17,755 nt of DNA from WARW01 sp964582365 (GTDB lineage: Bacteria; Patescibacteriota; Microgenomatia; UBA12405), in the NCBI GenBank assembly GCA_964582365.1, contig CAZOQV010000015.1, positions 1 to 17,755 of the forward strand, in the 5' to 3' direction. Within the stretch, counting starts at the first letter, position 1; every line of letters starts with the position of its first letter. The position numbers and the translations under genes are program-made. Under the pieces are notes generated by a model that did not search any database, was not told the DNA's origin, and saw only the letters and a program-made list of their open reading frames with translations. Positions 7,057-14,053 of the stretch are shown here, in pieces.

Positions 7057-8125
7057 ATTAACTGAAGAAGAGATTAATAAACTAAAGGTAAACCAAGGTG
7101 TCCGACCGCACCGAGTTAAATTTCAATTGACGAATGCTTGCAATGCAAGATGTAAGCATTGTAATTTGTACTTAATAAAGCCGGATGTGTTGTCCAAAGA
7201 AGTTGTTCTAAAAACTCTTGAAGATCTATCAGGACTAGGTGGTAAAGATGTCGATTTTACCGGAGGTGAGCCGACGACTCATCCAAATTTTGTCGAATTC
7301 ATAAAGACTGCAACAGATTACGGACTCAAGGTAAAAGCAAATACCAACGGATTCTTGTTGACAGAAAAGTTAGCTGAGGGAATGATAAAAGCTGGTTTAA
7401 AAGAACTAGCAATATCTGTTGACTCCCATAGCGCCGAGGAACATGACAGGCGCCGATGTTTACCCGGTGGTTGGCAGAAAGCCATTGACGGCATCAATTT
7501 TATCGATAAGTATCGAAATAAATATAAGACAAGTACTAAGGTGATTCTTTATTCCATACTCTCTAATAAAAGTTACAACCACGCTCCAGAAATAATTGAT
7601 CTGAAAAAGATTGCTAATTTCGACGAGATAAATTTTATCCCCATCAAAGACATTGAAAATAAAGAGGATTTTTTAACAAAAGAACAAATTCAAGATTATT
7701 ACAAAAATATTAAACAGATATTGGTTGAAAAATACAATGAGTACAAATTCACTGGTATTTTTAGAACAATAGACGATCCGTTTGGTGTTATGGCCTCAAA
7801 AACCGAAGATAAATCAACCTCGGCCAAATACACCGAAGAAATTTACAAGAATCTTCCCTGTTATATCACTAATTTTTATTCATATATTATTTCTGACGGC
7901 TCAGTTGTTCAATGTTGTGTGGCGCCCCACCATCTTCGACCTGAATTTATCATGGGAAACATCAATCAACAAAGCTTTAAAGAAATTTGGAACTCTGACC
8001 GATATAATCAACTAAGACAAACACTTCTCAAACCAAATTTTGAAATTTGTAAATGTTGTAGTGGGCACCACACCGCTTTTAATCTTGATGTTCACCAGCA
8101 AATAAATGACTATGAAAAGGGTTGA
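7046..8125 (+). CDS. Radical SAM enzyme with SPASM-like C-terminal cluster domain
   Basis: 359 residues from ATG 7046, which lies inside the end of the previous gene (11-bp overlap, translational coupling); a TTG 13 codons upstream is a less likely start. Residues 24-39 hold the cluster motif TNACNARCKHC (Cys32, Cys36, Cys39), followed by the SAM-binding TGGEPTTHP (72-80), KANTNGF and a SVDS strand. The C-terminal part has six further cysteines (Cys272, Cys290-291, Cys335, Cys337-338) around GNINQQSFKEIWNSDRY, an arrangement typical of SPASM or twitch auxiliary 4Fe-4S domains. Such enzymes modify peptides, proteins or small molecules. No precursor-peptide gene is seen next to it. It overlaps the kinase-fold gene by 20 bp, so the products are probably made together. 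Confidence 0.85.
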   Translation: MKIKLTEEEINKLKVNQGVRPHRVKFQLTNACNARCKHCNLYLIKPDVLSKEVVLKTLEDLSGLGGKDVDFTGGEPTTHPNFVEFIKTATDYGLKVKANTNGFLLTEKLAEGMIKAGLKELAISVDSHSAEEHDRRRCLPGGWQKAIDGINFIDKYRNKYKTSTKVILYSILSNKSYNHAPEIIDLKKIANFDEINFIPIKDIENKEDFLTKEQIQDYYKNIKQILVEKYNEYKFTGIFRTIDDPFGVMASKTEDKSTSAKYTEEIYKNLPCYITNFYSYIISDGSVVQCCVAPHHLRPEFIMGNINQQSFKEIWNSDRYNQLRQTLLKPNFEICKCCSGHHTAFNLDVHQQINDYEKG

Positions 8126-8822
8126 AGATCTACTCATACGAGGTGAATTAACACCATTAAGGCGGGGATTAGTTAAGGAAACTTACCGTCACAAAGATGT
8201 TGTTATTGGACTGGTTCGGGTTGATAAATTGGATGTTCATGATCGTGACCCTCTAATGTTGCGTGATTCTGTCAGAAAATACGTTGACGGATTACATAGT
8301 GCTGGAGTACCAATAGTTGATGTTGTGGAAGTGGAACTTCAAGGATCTAATTTAGTGATGGTAACCAAGTTTATGCCTCAGTTCTTAGATTTAGCCATGA
8401 AGGCCAGTGAGGTAGATTTTGTCGCTGGGAGTAACCGAATGCTTTCAGATATTGCTAAAACTAAAGATACTCAAGTTGGGATTGATCCAACCCCCAAAAA
8501 CTTTGCCTATAATCACGATCAAATTTTATATGCAGATTTCTTTTATCCCATTACTCGGGAATATTCCGAGTGGAAAAAGAGTCGAATGACTTTAGATACT
8601 CCAAGACGTCGTTGGGTTCACTTTGCTCAAGATTACTTTTATTACCCCAGTGTCTATACTCATGCGATTTGTGATTTAGCCGATATCGGTATCCAAACTC
8701 GTGACGAGACGTTTCAACTAGTCACTGATTTTTGTCAGCATCGAGGTTTTGGTATTGACCTTAAATCTTCATTAGATTATTATCAGGAAACAAGGATTCG
8801 ACATGGTCAACAAAAACACTAG
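8106..8822 (+). CDS. Kinase-fold (APH-like) protein of the radical SAM operon
   Basis: 238 residues from ATG 8106 (ATG 8112 is the alternative), overlapping the preceding gene by 20 bp and the following one by 20 bp. I read a small protein/aminoglycoside-kinase fold. There is an N-lobe with VVIGLVRVDK near residue 32-41, a hinge-like LVMVTKFMP (83-91), a catalytic-loop-like IDPTPKNF (126-133; Asp127 and Asn132 standing where the family has its catalytic Asp and metal-binding Asn), and a DFG-equivalent YADFFYP with Asp144. The C-terminal half is helical and aromatic-rich. The usual glycine loop and the beta-3 lysine are not obvious, so activity is uncertain. It may phosphorylate the small molecule made by the neighbouring enzymes, with the histidine phosphatase gene acting in reverse or later; that is inference. 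Confidence 0.5.
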   Translation: MTMKRVEDLLIRGELTPLRRGLVKETYRHKDVVIGLVRVDKLDVHDRDPLMLRDSVRKYVDGLHSAGVPIVDVVEVELQGSNLVMVTKFMPQFLDLAMKASEVDFVAGSNRMLSDIAKTKDTQVGIDPTPKNFAYNHDQILYADFFYPITREYSEWKKSRMTLDTPRRRWVHFAQDYFYYPSVYTHAICDLADIGIQTRDETFQLVTDFCQHRGFGIDLKSSLDYYQETRIRHGQQKH

Positions 8823-9963
8823 AACCCTATTCAAAAATACCACTGCTATTATCGGAGATGGAATGGAAGTGACTAATAATATAGATCTCTTAGTCATTGG
8901 TGACACTATTACTCAAATCGATAAGGATGTCGATACATCTAATACTGAAATTTTAGATGGCGAACAATTTGTTTTATGTCCGTCATTTGTGAATGCACAC
9001 ACACATCTTGACGATAGTACTATTACTGATATTGGCATTGGCCAAAGTCTTGAAGAGTTAGTATTTCCAAATGGTGTCAGAGAAAAAATTACTTCAGTTT
9101 CAAGGGACGATTTCAAAACTTCTATTAAAGATACTGTTCACAGAATAATTCTCGGTGGGACAGGAGTAATTTGCAGTTTTTGCGAAAGTGGAACTGAAGG
9201 TGTTGAGAAGGTTAAAGAATCAATCAATCCTGATTTAAAGTCAATCTTGGTTGGTCGATTCAAAAGCAGGTTCCCGTACGAATCTAATGTTGAGAATCTA
9301 CTAAAAATTGCCGACGGATTTGCTCCGGGTTTTATTAAGGATATCTCTGAAGAAGATTTGAAAAAAATATCTCAAAGGATTTTAACTGTTGGTGGTTTTA
9401 TCGCAATGCACAGCCTTGAGTCAAAAGATCTTCCAGTAGAAAACTTTTATAAGGCAGTCGATTATCTGAAACCAAAATTTTTGGTTCACCTAGTTCAAGC
9501 TAGTCAAAAAGAGATTAGCTATCTTGCCGACAAAGATATCGGAGTTGTCTGTTGTCCCCGCGGTAATTCAATTACCGGAGTTGGCATTCCCCCAATTCTC
9601 CCGCTTTTAGAAAAGGGAATAACCGTGGCTCTCGGGACTGATAATATTTTTCTTAATTCTCCTGATATGTTTCGGGAAATGGAGTTTACCTCAAGACTAT
9701 TAAGAGGCATCACTCAAAATGCATCAGCTACTGACTCAAAGACAATTCTTAAAATGGCAACAATAAATGGGGCCAAGATTCTCGGAATAGAGGGTAGCTA
9801 TGGATCACTTTCTGTCGGTAAAAAAGCCAATATCATTGTATTCTCTAAGAAGTCAAGCAGTTTCATCCGATCTGCCGACATTGTTTCAACAATAGTTCAT
9901 CGAGCTGGGGTAGACGATATTCATGAGGTATATCTAAACGGGGATGTTTACAGCTCCAGGTGA
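8803..9963 (+). CDS. Metal-dependent amidohydrolase (SsnA / MTA-SAH deaminase-like)
   Basis: 386 residues, close to the usual family length. A small beta-sandwich at both ends surrounds a TIM barrel. Metal ligands can be placed: His66 and His68 in NAHTHLD, His203 in AMHSLES, His229 in LVHLVQ, and Asp280 in LGTDN. The C-terminus has the typical ATINGAKILGIEG and GSLSVGKKANIIVF segments. These mark the amidohydrolase superfamily subgroup of guanine, SAH/MTA and cytosine deaminases and related hydrolases. The substrate is not readable. It overlaps the kinase-fold gene by 20 bp, and its last 16 bp overlap the end of the convergent phosphatase gene. In context it may deaminate a nucleoside-like intermediate or S-adenosyl product of the radical SAM steps; this is speculative. 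Confidence 0.8.
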   Translation: MVNKNTRTLFKNTTAIIGDGMEVTNNIDLLVIGDTITQIDKDVDTSNTEILDGEQFVLCPSFVNAHTHLDDSTITDIGIGQSLEELVFPNGVREKITSVSRDDFKTSIKDTVHRIILGGTGVICSFCESGTEGVEKVKESINPDLKSILVGRFKSRFPYESNVENLLKIADGFAPGFIKDISEEDLKKISQRILTVGGFIAMHSLESKDLPVENFYKAVDYLKPKFLVHLVQASQKEISYLADKDIGVVCCPRGNSITGVGIPPILPLLEKGITVALGTDNIFLNSPDMFREMEFTSRLLRGITQNASATDSKTILKMATINGAKILGIEGSYGSLSVGKKANIIVFSKKSSSFIRSADIVSTIVHRAGVDDIHEVYLNGDVYSSR

Positions 9964-10535
9964 GATGTGTCGTTCCAAAATTTTACTTCAGCTTTGTCAC
10001 CTTCAATTTCGAGTAGAGATAAAGCTCCACCAGTGGTGTGTTCCAATTTCATTCCAAAAAGAGAGTTAAGCCGACCAATGAAATGACCATGAGTGATGAC
10101 TAATATATTTTCAAAACCTGATTTTTCAATTAGTTCTTTAAATTCGGCGGCTCGACGTTTTACATCATTCTCACTCTCACCACCTTTACATTTGAAATCA
10201 TCAGGATCAAGGCCACTACTATCACGAACCGCATAATATTCCGTTGAAGGTTGGCCTTCAAACTCCAATCTGTTTATTTCTCGGACTAAGTCAGTAACAA
10301 TCACTTTTTTTGGGTCAACTCTGAAGCCACCCTTAAAAATTTGATCCATGGTTTGCAATGTTCGAAAGAGACTACTACAATAAATCGCATCAATCTTGAT
10401 ACCATCTCTTACTAGTCTCTCTCCTAACTTTTTGGCATCCACCATTCCTTTGTCAGATAACCCGGTATAAGAAAAAGCGATGTATCCTTCGGCGTTACTA
10501 ATAGACTCTCCGTGACGTGTAAGATATATTCTCAT
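9948..10535 (-). CDS. Histidine phosphatase family protein
   Basis: 195 residues, a complete phosphoglycerate mutase-like phosphatase. YLTRHGES carries the phosphohistidine His8 with Arg7; Arg58 lies in CSSLFRTLQT, the acid in VREINRLEFEG (Glu86), and the second histidine His149 in ITHGHFIGR. It is a separate gene from the phosphatase domain fused to GT4 at 2939. It faces the radical SAM operon, and the 3' ends overlap by 16 bp (9948-9963), which makes the two a fixed pair rather than chance neighbours. A TATAAT box 5 bp before the ATG suggests its own leaderless message. By context it may remove a phosphate from a product or intermediate of the facing operon. The family call is firm; the partner role is inference. 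Confidence 0.85.
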   Translation of the reverse strand: MRIYLTRHGESISNAEGYIAFSYTGLSDKGMVDAKKLGERLVRDGIKIDAIYCSSLFRTLQTMDQIFKGGFRVDPKKVIVTDLVREINRLEFEGQPSTEYYAVRDSSGLDPDDFKCKGGESENDVKRRAAEFKELIEKSGFENILVITHGHFIGRLNSLFGMKLEHTTGGALSLLEIEGDKAEVKFWNDTSHLEL

Positions 10536-10540
10536 GAGTG

Positions 10541-10546
10541 ATTATA
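10541..10546 (-). promoter_or_regulatory. -10 box, leaderless (histidine phosphatase gene)
   Basis: TATAAT on the minus strand ends 5 bp before ATG 10535. There is no ribosome-binding site between. The upstream sequence is T-rich, with no clear -35 box. Confidence 0.45.
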
Positions 10547-10576
10547 ACTTAATATAAAAAAACAATAAAATTGCTC

Positions 10577-10630
10577 GAACAATACACGAAGTGCGGAGCA
10601 TGTGGGTCTGGGAATAATCTATCTCTATAA
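10577..10630 (+). repeat. Short repeat C, left side of the HEPN cassette
   Basis: Begins GAACAATACACGAA and ends GTCTGGGAATAATCT then ATCTCTATAA. It matches repeat D (12135-12190) at nearly every base, apart from a few substitutions and a 2-bp gap. From GCGGAGC onward it also matches the later part of repeat B (13231-13270). The TAG stop of the HEPN gene (10625-10627) lies inside it, so the repeat forms the very end of that gene. Confidence 0.8.
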
Positions 10631-12073
10631 ATTAATCAAACTTCTATCAACCACTTTTTTAATAATATCCTCTTTGCTATCGCTCCAATCAATAACTTTT
10701 TTTTCATTTTTCCACCATCTATATAATGAAAAACAAGCATAGATAGACTTTATTGATTCAAAATCATCTATTGGGATTCTAGATTTATGTGAAATCGAAT
10801 TTCTATATTTAATTAATTCATCTAAATTATCTCTTAGTTTCAAAGGAAAAACATTATAATTAGTTGTTTTATTTCCCGATTTAGTTATTAAATTTAACTG
10901 GTATCTAGATGAATCTTTAACAAAATTTATTATCTCTCTATCCAGTTTTAAAATGTCTTTGCTTTCTATATTTTTGTTTTTCAATAAAAACTTTATTGAT
11001 TCATACAAAAAATTTATATCCGGTAACCCAATATTCCCTTTTCTAAAAAGTAATGAAACATTTTTATTTAACAAATCTATTATCTGACCGAGTCCTTGCT
11101 GTTTTGGCAATGATTCTCTAAAAAATGTTTCATAAATTTGAATCAATATATCTTCTGTCAATATTCCGATAGTACCTATACTGTGAGTATAATCTTCATC
11201 GTTATATTCTTTTATTGCCTGTTCAAATTTATCTTCCACACTTTCTTCTTCAATAATTTGTTCACAAACTTTATCTAATAAATATATGTATGGTTTAAAC
11301 ACTTCATCTTCAGGAGAAAAAACAGGGATTAAAGATGTATTATTAGAATTAGTTTTACCAATTTTATCAAAAAAATTATTTAAAAATTCTAAAGATTCTT
11401 TATTTGTAGAATAAAAATTAACATTTGTTACGTATTCTAAATAATTTATATTTTTAGAACTCATTCTAAATCTATTTTTATCAGATTCCCATTCAATACT
11501 ATCTGGTTTGATGAAAATTCCCTTTTTGAAAAATAAAATATTATTATTTACACTTGTAAACATATTTGGAGTGTAAATATTCTCTTTAAAATATTCATAA
11601 GCTTCCTTATATTTATCCCTGAGTTCTTTTACTTTAATTTTAGTTAAATATTTTCGATAGTTTGACAGATCGTATTTATCAAAATCACTCTCCAAAAATT
11701 TTTTATTTGAATCAGTAATAATTAAAAACCTAAATAAACTAAAAATAAAAGATATTTCTCTAATTTTTTTTAATTTTTCTATCTTTTCAAAATCATGTAC
11801 AAAGCGAATTCTTAATGATTCTTCTATATTTATTTTTATCTTCAAATCGGAAATAATTTCTTTGGTTATACCACCATAATCAATCCATTTTATGCTTAAA
11901 GTCCAAATTCCAAACTTAACAGGATTATCTAAATAATTACATATTTCATTTAAATATTTCTCTTTAATAGTAGGGTCATTAATATTTGATATCTTGTCCA
12001 TATCATAAAACATTCTTCTGTATTTATTAGACATAGCACTACTAACTGGTCTTAGTTTTAATATTTCACTCAT
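10625..12073 (-). CDS. Large HEPN-type (Rx4H) protein between direct repeats
   Basis: 482 residues, very A+T-rich, rich in Asn, Lys and Ile, with no signal peptide or membrane helix. The N-terminal 250 residues are not recognised. From about residue 265 the protein becomes a helical bundle (EQAIKEYNDEDYTHSIGTIG resembles the start of abortive-infection C-terminal domains). Near the end KYRNSISHK gives Arg424-x4-His429, the catalytic RNase motif of HEPN domains. HEPN proteins with long N-termini are common in abortive-infection and toxin systems. The gene sits alone between repeats C and D in the style of a cassette, with its stop codon inside repeat C, and has no antitoxin-like partner next to it. 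The start ATG 12073 has no ribosome-binding site. I infer an RNA-targeting defence role. Confidence 0.6.
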   Translation of the reverse strand: MSEILKLRPVSSAMSNKYRRMFYDMDKISNINDPTIKEKYLNEICNYLDNPVKFGIWTLSIKWIDYGGITKEIISDLKIKINIEESLRIRFVHDFEKIEKLKKIREISFIFSLFRFLIITDSNKKFLESDFDKYDLSNYRKYLTKIKVKELRDKYKEAYEYFKENIYTPNMFTSVNNNILFFKKGIFIKPDSIEWESDKNRFRMSSKNINYLEYVTNVNFYSTNKESLEFLNNFFDKIGKTNSNNTSLIPVFSPEDEVFKPYIYLLDKVCEQIIEEESVEDKFEQAIKEYNDEDYTHSIGTIGILTEDILIQIYETFFRESLPKQQGLGQIIDLLNKNVSLLFRKGNIGLPDINFLYESIKFLLKNKNIESKDILKLDREIINFVKDSSRYQLNLITKSGNKTTNYNVFPLKLRDNLDELIKYRNSISHKSRIPIDDFESIKSIYACFSLYRWWKNEKKVIDWSDSKEDIIKKVVDRSLINL

Positions 12074-12109
12074 TTGTTGTTATTAATGAAATTTCTATTT
12101 ATAGATGGG

Positions 12110-12138
12110 ATTATACTCTATCACTAAATCAATTGAAC
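12110..12138 (-). promoter_or_regulatory. Possible promoter of the HEPN gene, reaching into repeat D
   Basis: On the minus strand, TATAAT (12110-12115) lies 36 bp before the ATG at 12073. A weak -35, GTTCAA (12133-12138), is 17 bp upstream and sits at the edge of repeat D. If real, the repeat supplies part of the promoter for the cassette it flanks. Confidence 0.35.
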
Positions 12139-12190
12139 AATACACGAAATGCGGAGCTTGTGTGGGTCTGGGATTAATCTGTCTCTATAA
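12135..12190 (+). repeat. Short repeat D, right side of the HEPN cassette
   Basis: The second copy of the 54-56 bp unit (C at 10577-10630), in the same orientation: GAACAATACACGAAATGCGG at the start, GGATTAATCTGTCTCTATAA at the end. Its last 30 bp equal 13241-13270 in repeat B. ACAC and GTGT could pair around the GAAATGCGGAGCTT core. A recombinase fragment follows immediately. Confidence 0.8.
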
Positions 12191-12202
12191 CAATTAATTT
12201 AG

Positions 12203-12301
12203 GTTATTAAATTTGGAACAGCAGAAGAAAGAATGAAAGTTTTATCAGCGGTTAAAACCAAATTTATTTTGCACAATAAAGAATTGACGATTAAAAGTTA
12301 A
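12203..12301 (+). pseudogene. Serine recombinase C-terminal remnant
   Basis: After TAG at 12200 the frame reads VIKFGTAEERMKVLSAVKTK, then FILHNKELTIKS, then TAA (12299-12301). This resembles the extreme C-terminus of large serine recombinases common in CPR genomes (a helix with EEK-R--LS-L-SN followed by L-DKKL-I). No catalytic domain is present, so it is a leftover. It lies directly behind repeat D and its last bases overlap the end of the facing nuclease gene. It suggests a past integration event. The call is from motif memory only. Confidence 0.4.
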
Positions 12302-12969
12302 TCAAAAACTTTAAACACAATTAACAAGATAGCCCCAATAACGATTGCAATCGTCTCAATTATTAAAAAAGATATTGCGGTGACACCAAAACCGTAGCTC
12401 TTGCTAAAAACATTAAAAATTATTACCAAGGTTGTAATAAAAAAAGTAATTATTAAAAAATATTTCATTGATTTTTTGTAAAGCAAAAAATCTAGTAGGG
12501 CGTATATAGCCATTTCATCCTCAATTTTATCGATAGAAGGAAGTTCATCTGTCGGTACTCTTTTGGGAACTTGATTGTATGAAAAGTATTTATTTTTAAA
12601 AATAGCGCAACTTACCTCAGTTAGCAAAATTCCATAAGGGGCTCTGGTATCCTGTGAATACTTATAAAGCTGTTTTACCGCCTCCTCATAATCACCATTC
12701 TTAAATTTTTCCACACTACTGGTAAGTTTTAGTTCGATTACTAGAATTGCTTTTCTAAATTGGTCATCAGTTCTGACAACAATATCGACTCGATTAGAGA
12801 GAGTTTTATCAAAGCTTGTTGTATCTGACTCAATATCGATTTGATCTTTTTTTATTCGAAATAATTTGGATAACAGAGGAGTCAAATAATCTCTAAACTC
12901 ATCTTCAGTATTAAAATTCTGATCTTTTACTAAATTTAATATTTCTTGCTTAGTAATTGGCTTATTCAT
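12298..12969 (-). CDS. Membrane-anchored PD-(D/E)xK (HsdR_N-like) nuclease-fold protein
   Basis: 223 residues in two parts. Residues 20-130 resemble the N-terminal nuclease domain of type I restriction R subunits and related stand-alone proteins: a helix with EDEFRDYLTPLLSKLF, then Asp62 in NRVDIVV, Glu79-x-Lys81 in LVIELKL, and a QxxxY-type motif (Gln100...Tyr104). This gives a full set of candidate catalytic residues. Residues 168-188 and 193-218 are two strong hydrophobic helices, so the protein is probably anchored in the inner membrane with the nuclease domain in the cytoplasm. No helicase part is present. The start ATG 12967 has no ribosome-binding site. It lies between repeat D and repeat B and is probably a separate defence cargo. 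Confidence 0.6.
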   Translation of the reverse strand: MNKPITKQEILNLVKDQNFNTEDEFRDYLTPLLSKLFRIKKDQIDIESDTTSFDKTLSNRVDIVVRTDDQFRKAILVIELKLTSSVEKFKNGDYEEAVKQLYKYSQDTRAPYGILLTEVSCAIFKNKYFSYNQVPKRVPTDELPSIDKIEDEMAIYALLDFLLYKKSMKYFLIITFFITTLVIIFNVFSKSYGFGVTAISFLIIETIAIVIGAILLIVFKVFD

Positions 12970-13077
12970 TACTATAATTTAGCCACTTTTTAGGGAAAAT
13001 AGCAATTATTAAAAAACCAAATATTTTGGTGTTACAGGCTGTAAAACCGAAAAATGTTGTTTTTAGAAAAAGTATGA

Positions 13078-13343
13078 GGGGAGGTTAGGGATTTGTAGCT
13101 ATACCACATAAATTACATGAAAAGACAGGCCAAATGCGGACATTGTCCGCCGAAGCAGGAAACAAAATTACTTTTATTGGGATTAGAATATCGAATATAT
13201 CAGGCCTACATTTCACTACGGCCTGCGAAGGCGGAGCAGTCGGGTCTGGGATTAATCTGTCTCTATAACACCCAAATTGCTACTGTCTTATTCTACCAGC
13301 CTTTTGTAGCTAAATAAGACAAATAAGACACTATAAAAAAGGA
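13078..13343 (+). repeat. 266-bp structured dispersed repeat, copy B
   Basis: The second full copy, same orientation as A. TTTGTAGCTA boxes lie at 13092-13101 and 13303-13312, the GCGGAC/GTCCGC hairpin at 13136-13150, and the long arms at 13146-13159 and 13222-13235. CAGGCC/GGCCTG pairs here over 6 bp, one more than in copy A. The end hairpin TGTCTTATT/AATAAGACA (13284-13292, 13313-13321) keeps pairing with copy A, where one A is a G opposite T (wobble). The four differences inside the open frame before GGCGGAGCA all change the amino acid, while stems are kept. This points to selection on structure and not on a peptide. Confidence 0.8.
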
Positions 13344-13352
13344 CTTAAAAAA

Positions 13353-13580
13353 TTAAAGAGTAAAACTGACAGGTTCGTTGCCTTTAAACTTCATTCTTGC
13401 TTCGGTAACAGATTTTTCAATTGCGTTGAATATTTTCTCAACTTCTTCCGCTCTGTATTCATACAGTGATCTATTTGAACAATGGGAAAGTACTGTAACA
13501 GCTCTTAGTAACTTTACTGTGCGTTTTTCAGCTAATCTTAAAAATCTGTCCCTTTTGACAGTATTTACTTTATTTATCAT
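13353..13580 (-). CDS. Small conserved protein, function unknown
   Basis: 75 residues, basic N-terminus, all-helical in prediction by eye. The pattern RFLRLAEKRTVKLLRAVTVL, then HCSNRSLYEYRAEEVEKIF and a final IEKSVTEARMKF is one I recall from a widespread family of small uncharacterised bacterial proteins (with L-NCSNRS-YEY and KIF-AIEKEL). The start ATG 13578-13580 lies 6 bp after a TATAAT box, so the message is probably leaderless. It sits 10 bp beyond the end of repeat B and may be the first native gene outside the accessory block. Confidence 0.6.
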   Translation of the reverse strand: MINKVNTVKRDRFLRLAEKRTVKLLRAVTVLSHCSNRSLYEYRAEEVEKIFNAIEKSVTEARMKFKGNEPVSFTL

Positions 13581-13586
13581 GTTTTT

Positions 13587-13592
13587 ATTATA
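13587..13592 (-). promoter_or_regulatory. -10 box, leaderless (75-residue gene)
   Basis: TATAAT on the minus strand, 6 bp before ATG 13580, with no ribosome-binding site between. TTGACA upstream lies too close (8 bp) to act as its -35. Confidence 0.4.
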
Positions 13593-13652
13593 TCATAATG
13601 TGTCAAATATTAAAATACGGGTTTTAAGCCGGTATTTTATTGATGGTTGTGG

Positions 13653-13681
13653 TTGTGCTCCTTTGATAGTTATGTTATAAT
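13653..13681 (+). promoter_or_regulatory. Candidate promoter for the Cas2-like gene's long leader
   Basis: TTGTGC (13653-13658), 17-bp spacer, TATAAT (13676-13681). Transcription from here would give a leader of about 365 bases before the Cas2-like gene, including a weak 52-codon frame and the hairpin that can cover the ribosome-binding site. Confidence 0.45.
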
Positions 13682-13788
13682 TTAGATACTTAAATAGGCT
13701 AATTTGATCTTAAAAAAACAACTTTAGTTAAATAGTGTTTCTGATCATTTTAATGCAAATTAAATCAAAAATTAACAAAATATAGACT

Positions 13789-13947
13789 ATGGAAAATTAT
13801 TTTAACGACATGTTTTGTCAAATAGGGATAAAAACAGTAGTACTAGCCGATTATTTTGGCGGGCTAATTAATGTTTTAGTTTCAAATCCCTTTTTACTTC
13901 AACCAATCATTCTTATACAAAACAACCAAATTGCGTATCCGAAATGA
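13789..13947 (+). CDS. Doubtful 52-codon frame in the leader region
   Basis: ATG 13789 to TGA 13947, 52 residues, starting MENYFNDMFCQIG and containing a mildly hydrophobic part (VVLADYFGGLINVLVSNPF). There is no ribosome-binding site and no family resemblance. It is listed because the 470 bp between 13581 and 14053 hold no better gene; apart from it the stretch contains the candidate promoter at 13653 and the leader hairpin at 13982. Confidence 0.2.
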   Translation: MENYFNDMFCQIGIKTVVLADYFGGLINVLVSNPFLLQPIILIQNNQIAYPK

Positions 13948-13981
13948 TGTTTTGAACATGTTTGGCCTGTGGATATAGGAT

Positions 13982-14045
13982 TCCTCTGTCTACAGTTAGT
14001 TATTAACAACCGTGTAGGGTACTGTAGACGGTAAATTTTAGAGGA
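13982..14045 (+). promoter_or_regulatory. Leader hairpin that can hide the ribosome-binding site
   Basis: GTCTACAGT (13988-13996) and ACTGTAGAC (14021-14029) form a perfect 9-bp stem with a 24-base loop containing GTTATTAAC. Directly 5' of the stem, TCCTCT (13982-13987) is the exact complement of AGAGGA (14040-14045), the Shine-Dalgarno site of the Cas2-like gene. With a 10-base bulge the stem extends to 15 pairs and covers that site. This is a plausible translational switch, thermosensor or autoregulatory site. Confidence 0.6.
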
Positions 14046-14053
14046 GCCACACT

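Noticed and set aside
10577..12190. Integron attC sites at repeats C and D
   Set aside because: No GTTRRRY/RYYYAAC core pairs and no integron integrase are visible; only the direct-repeat layout is similar.
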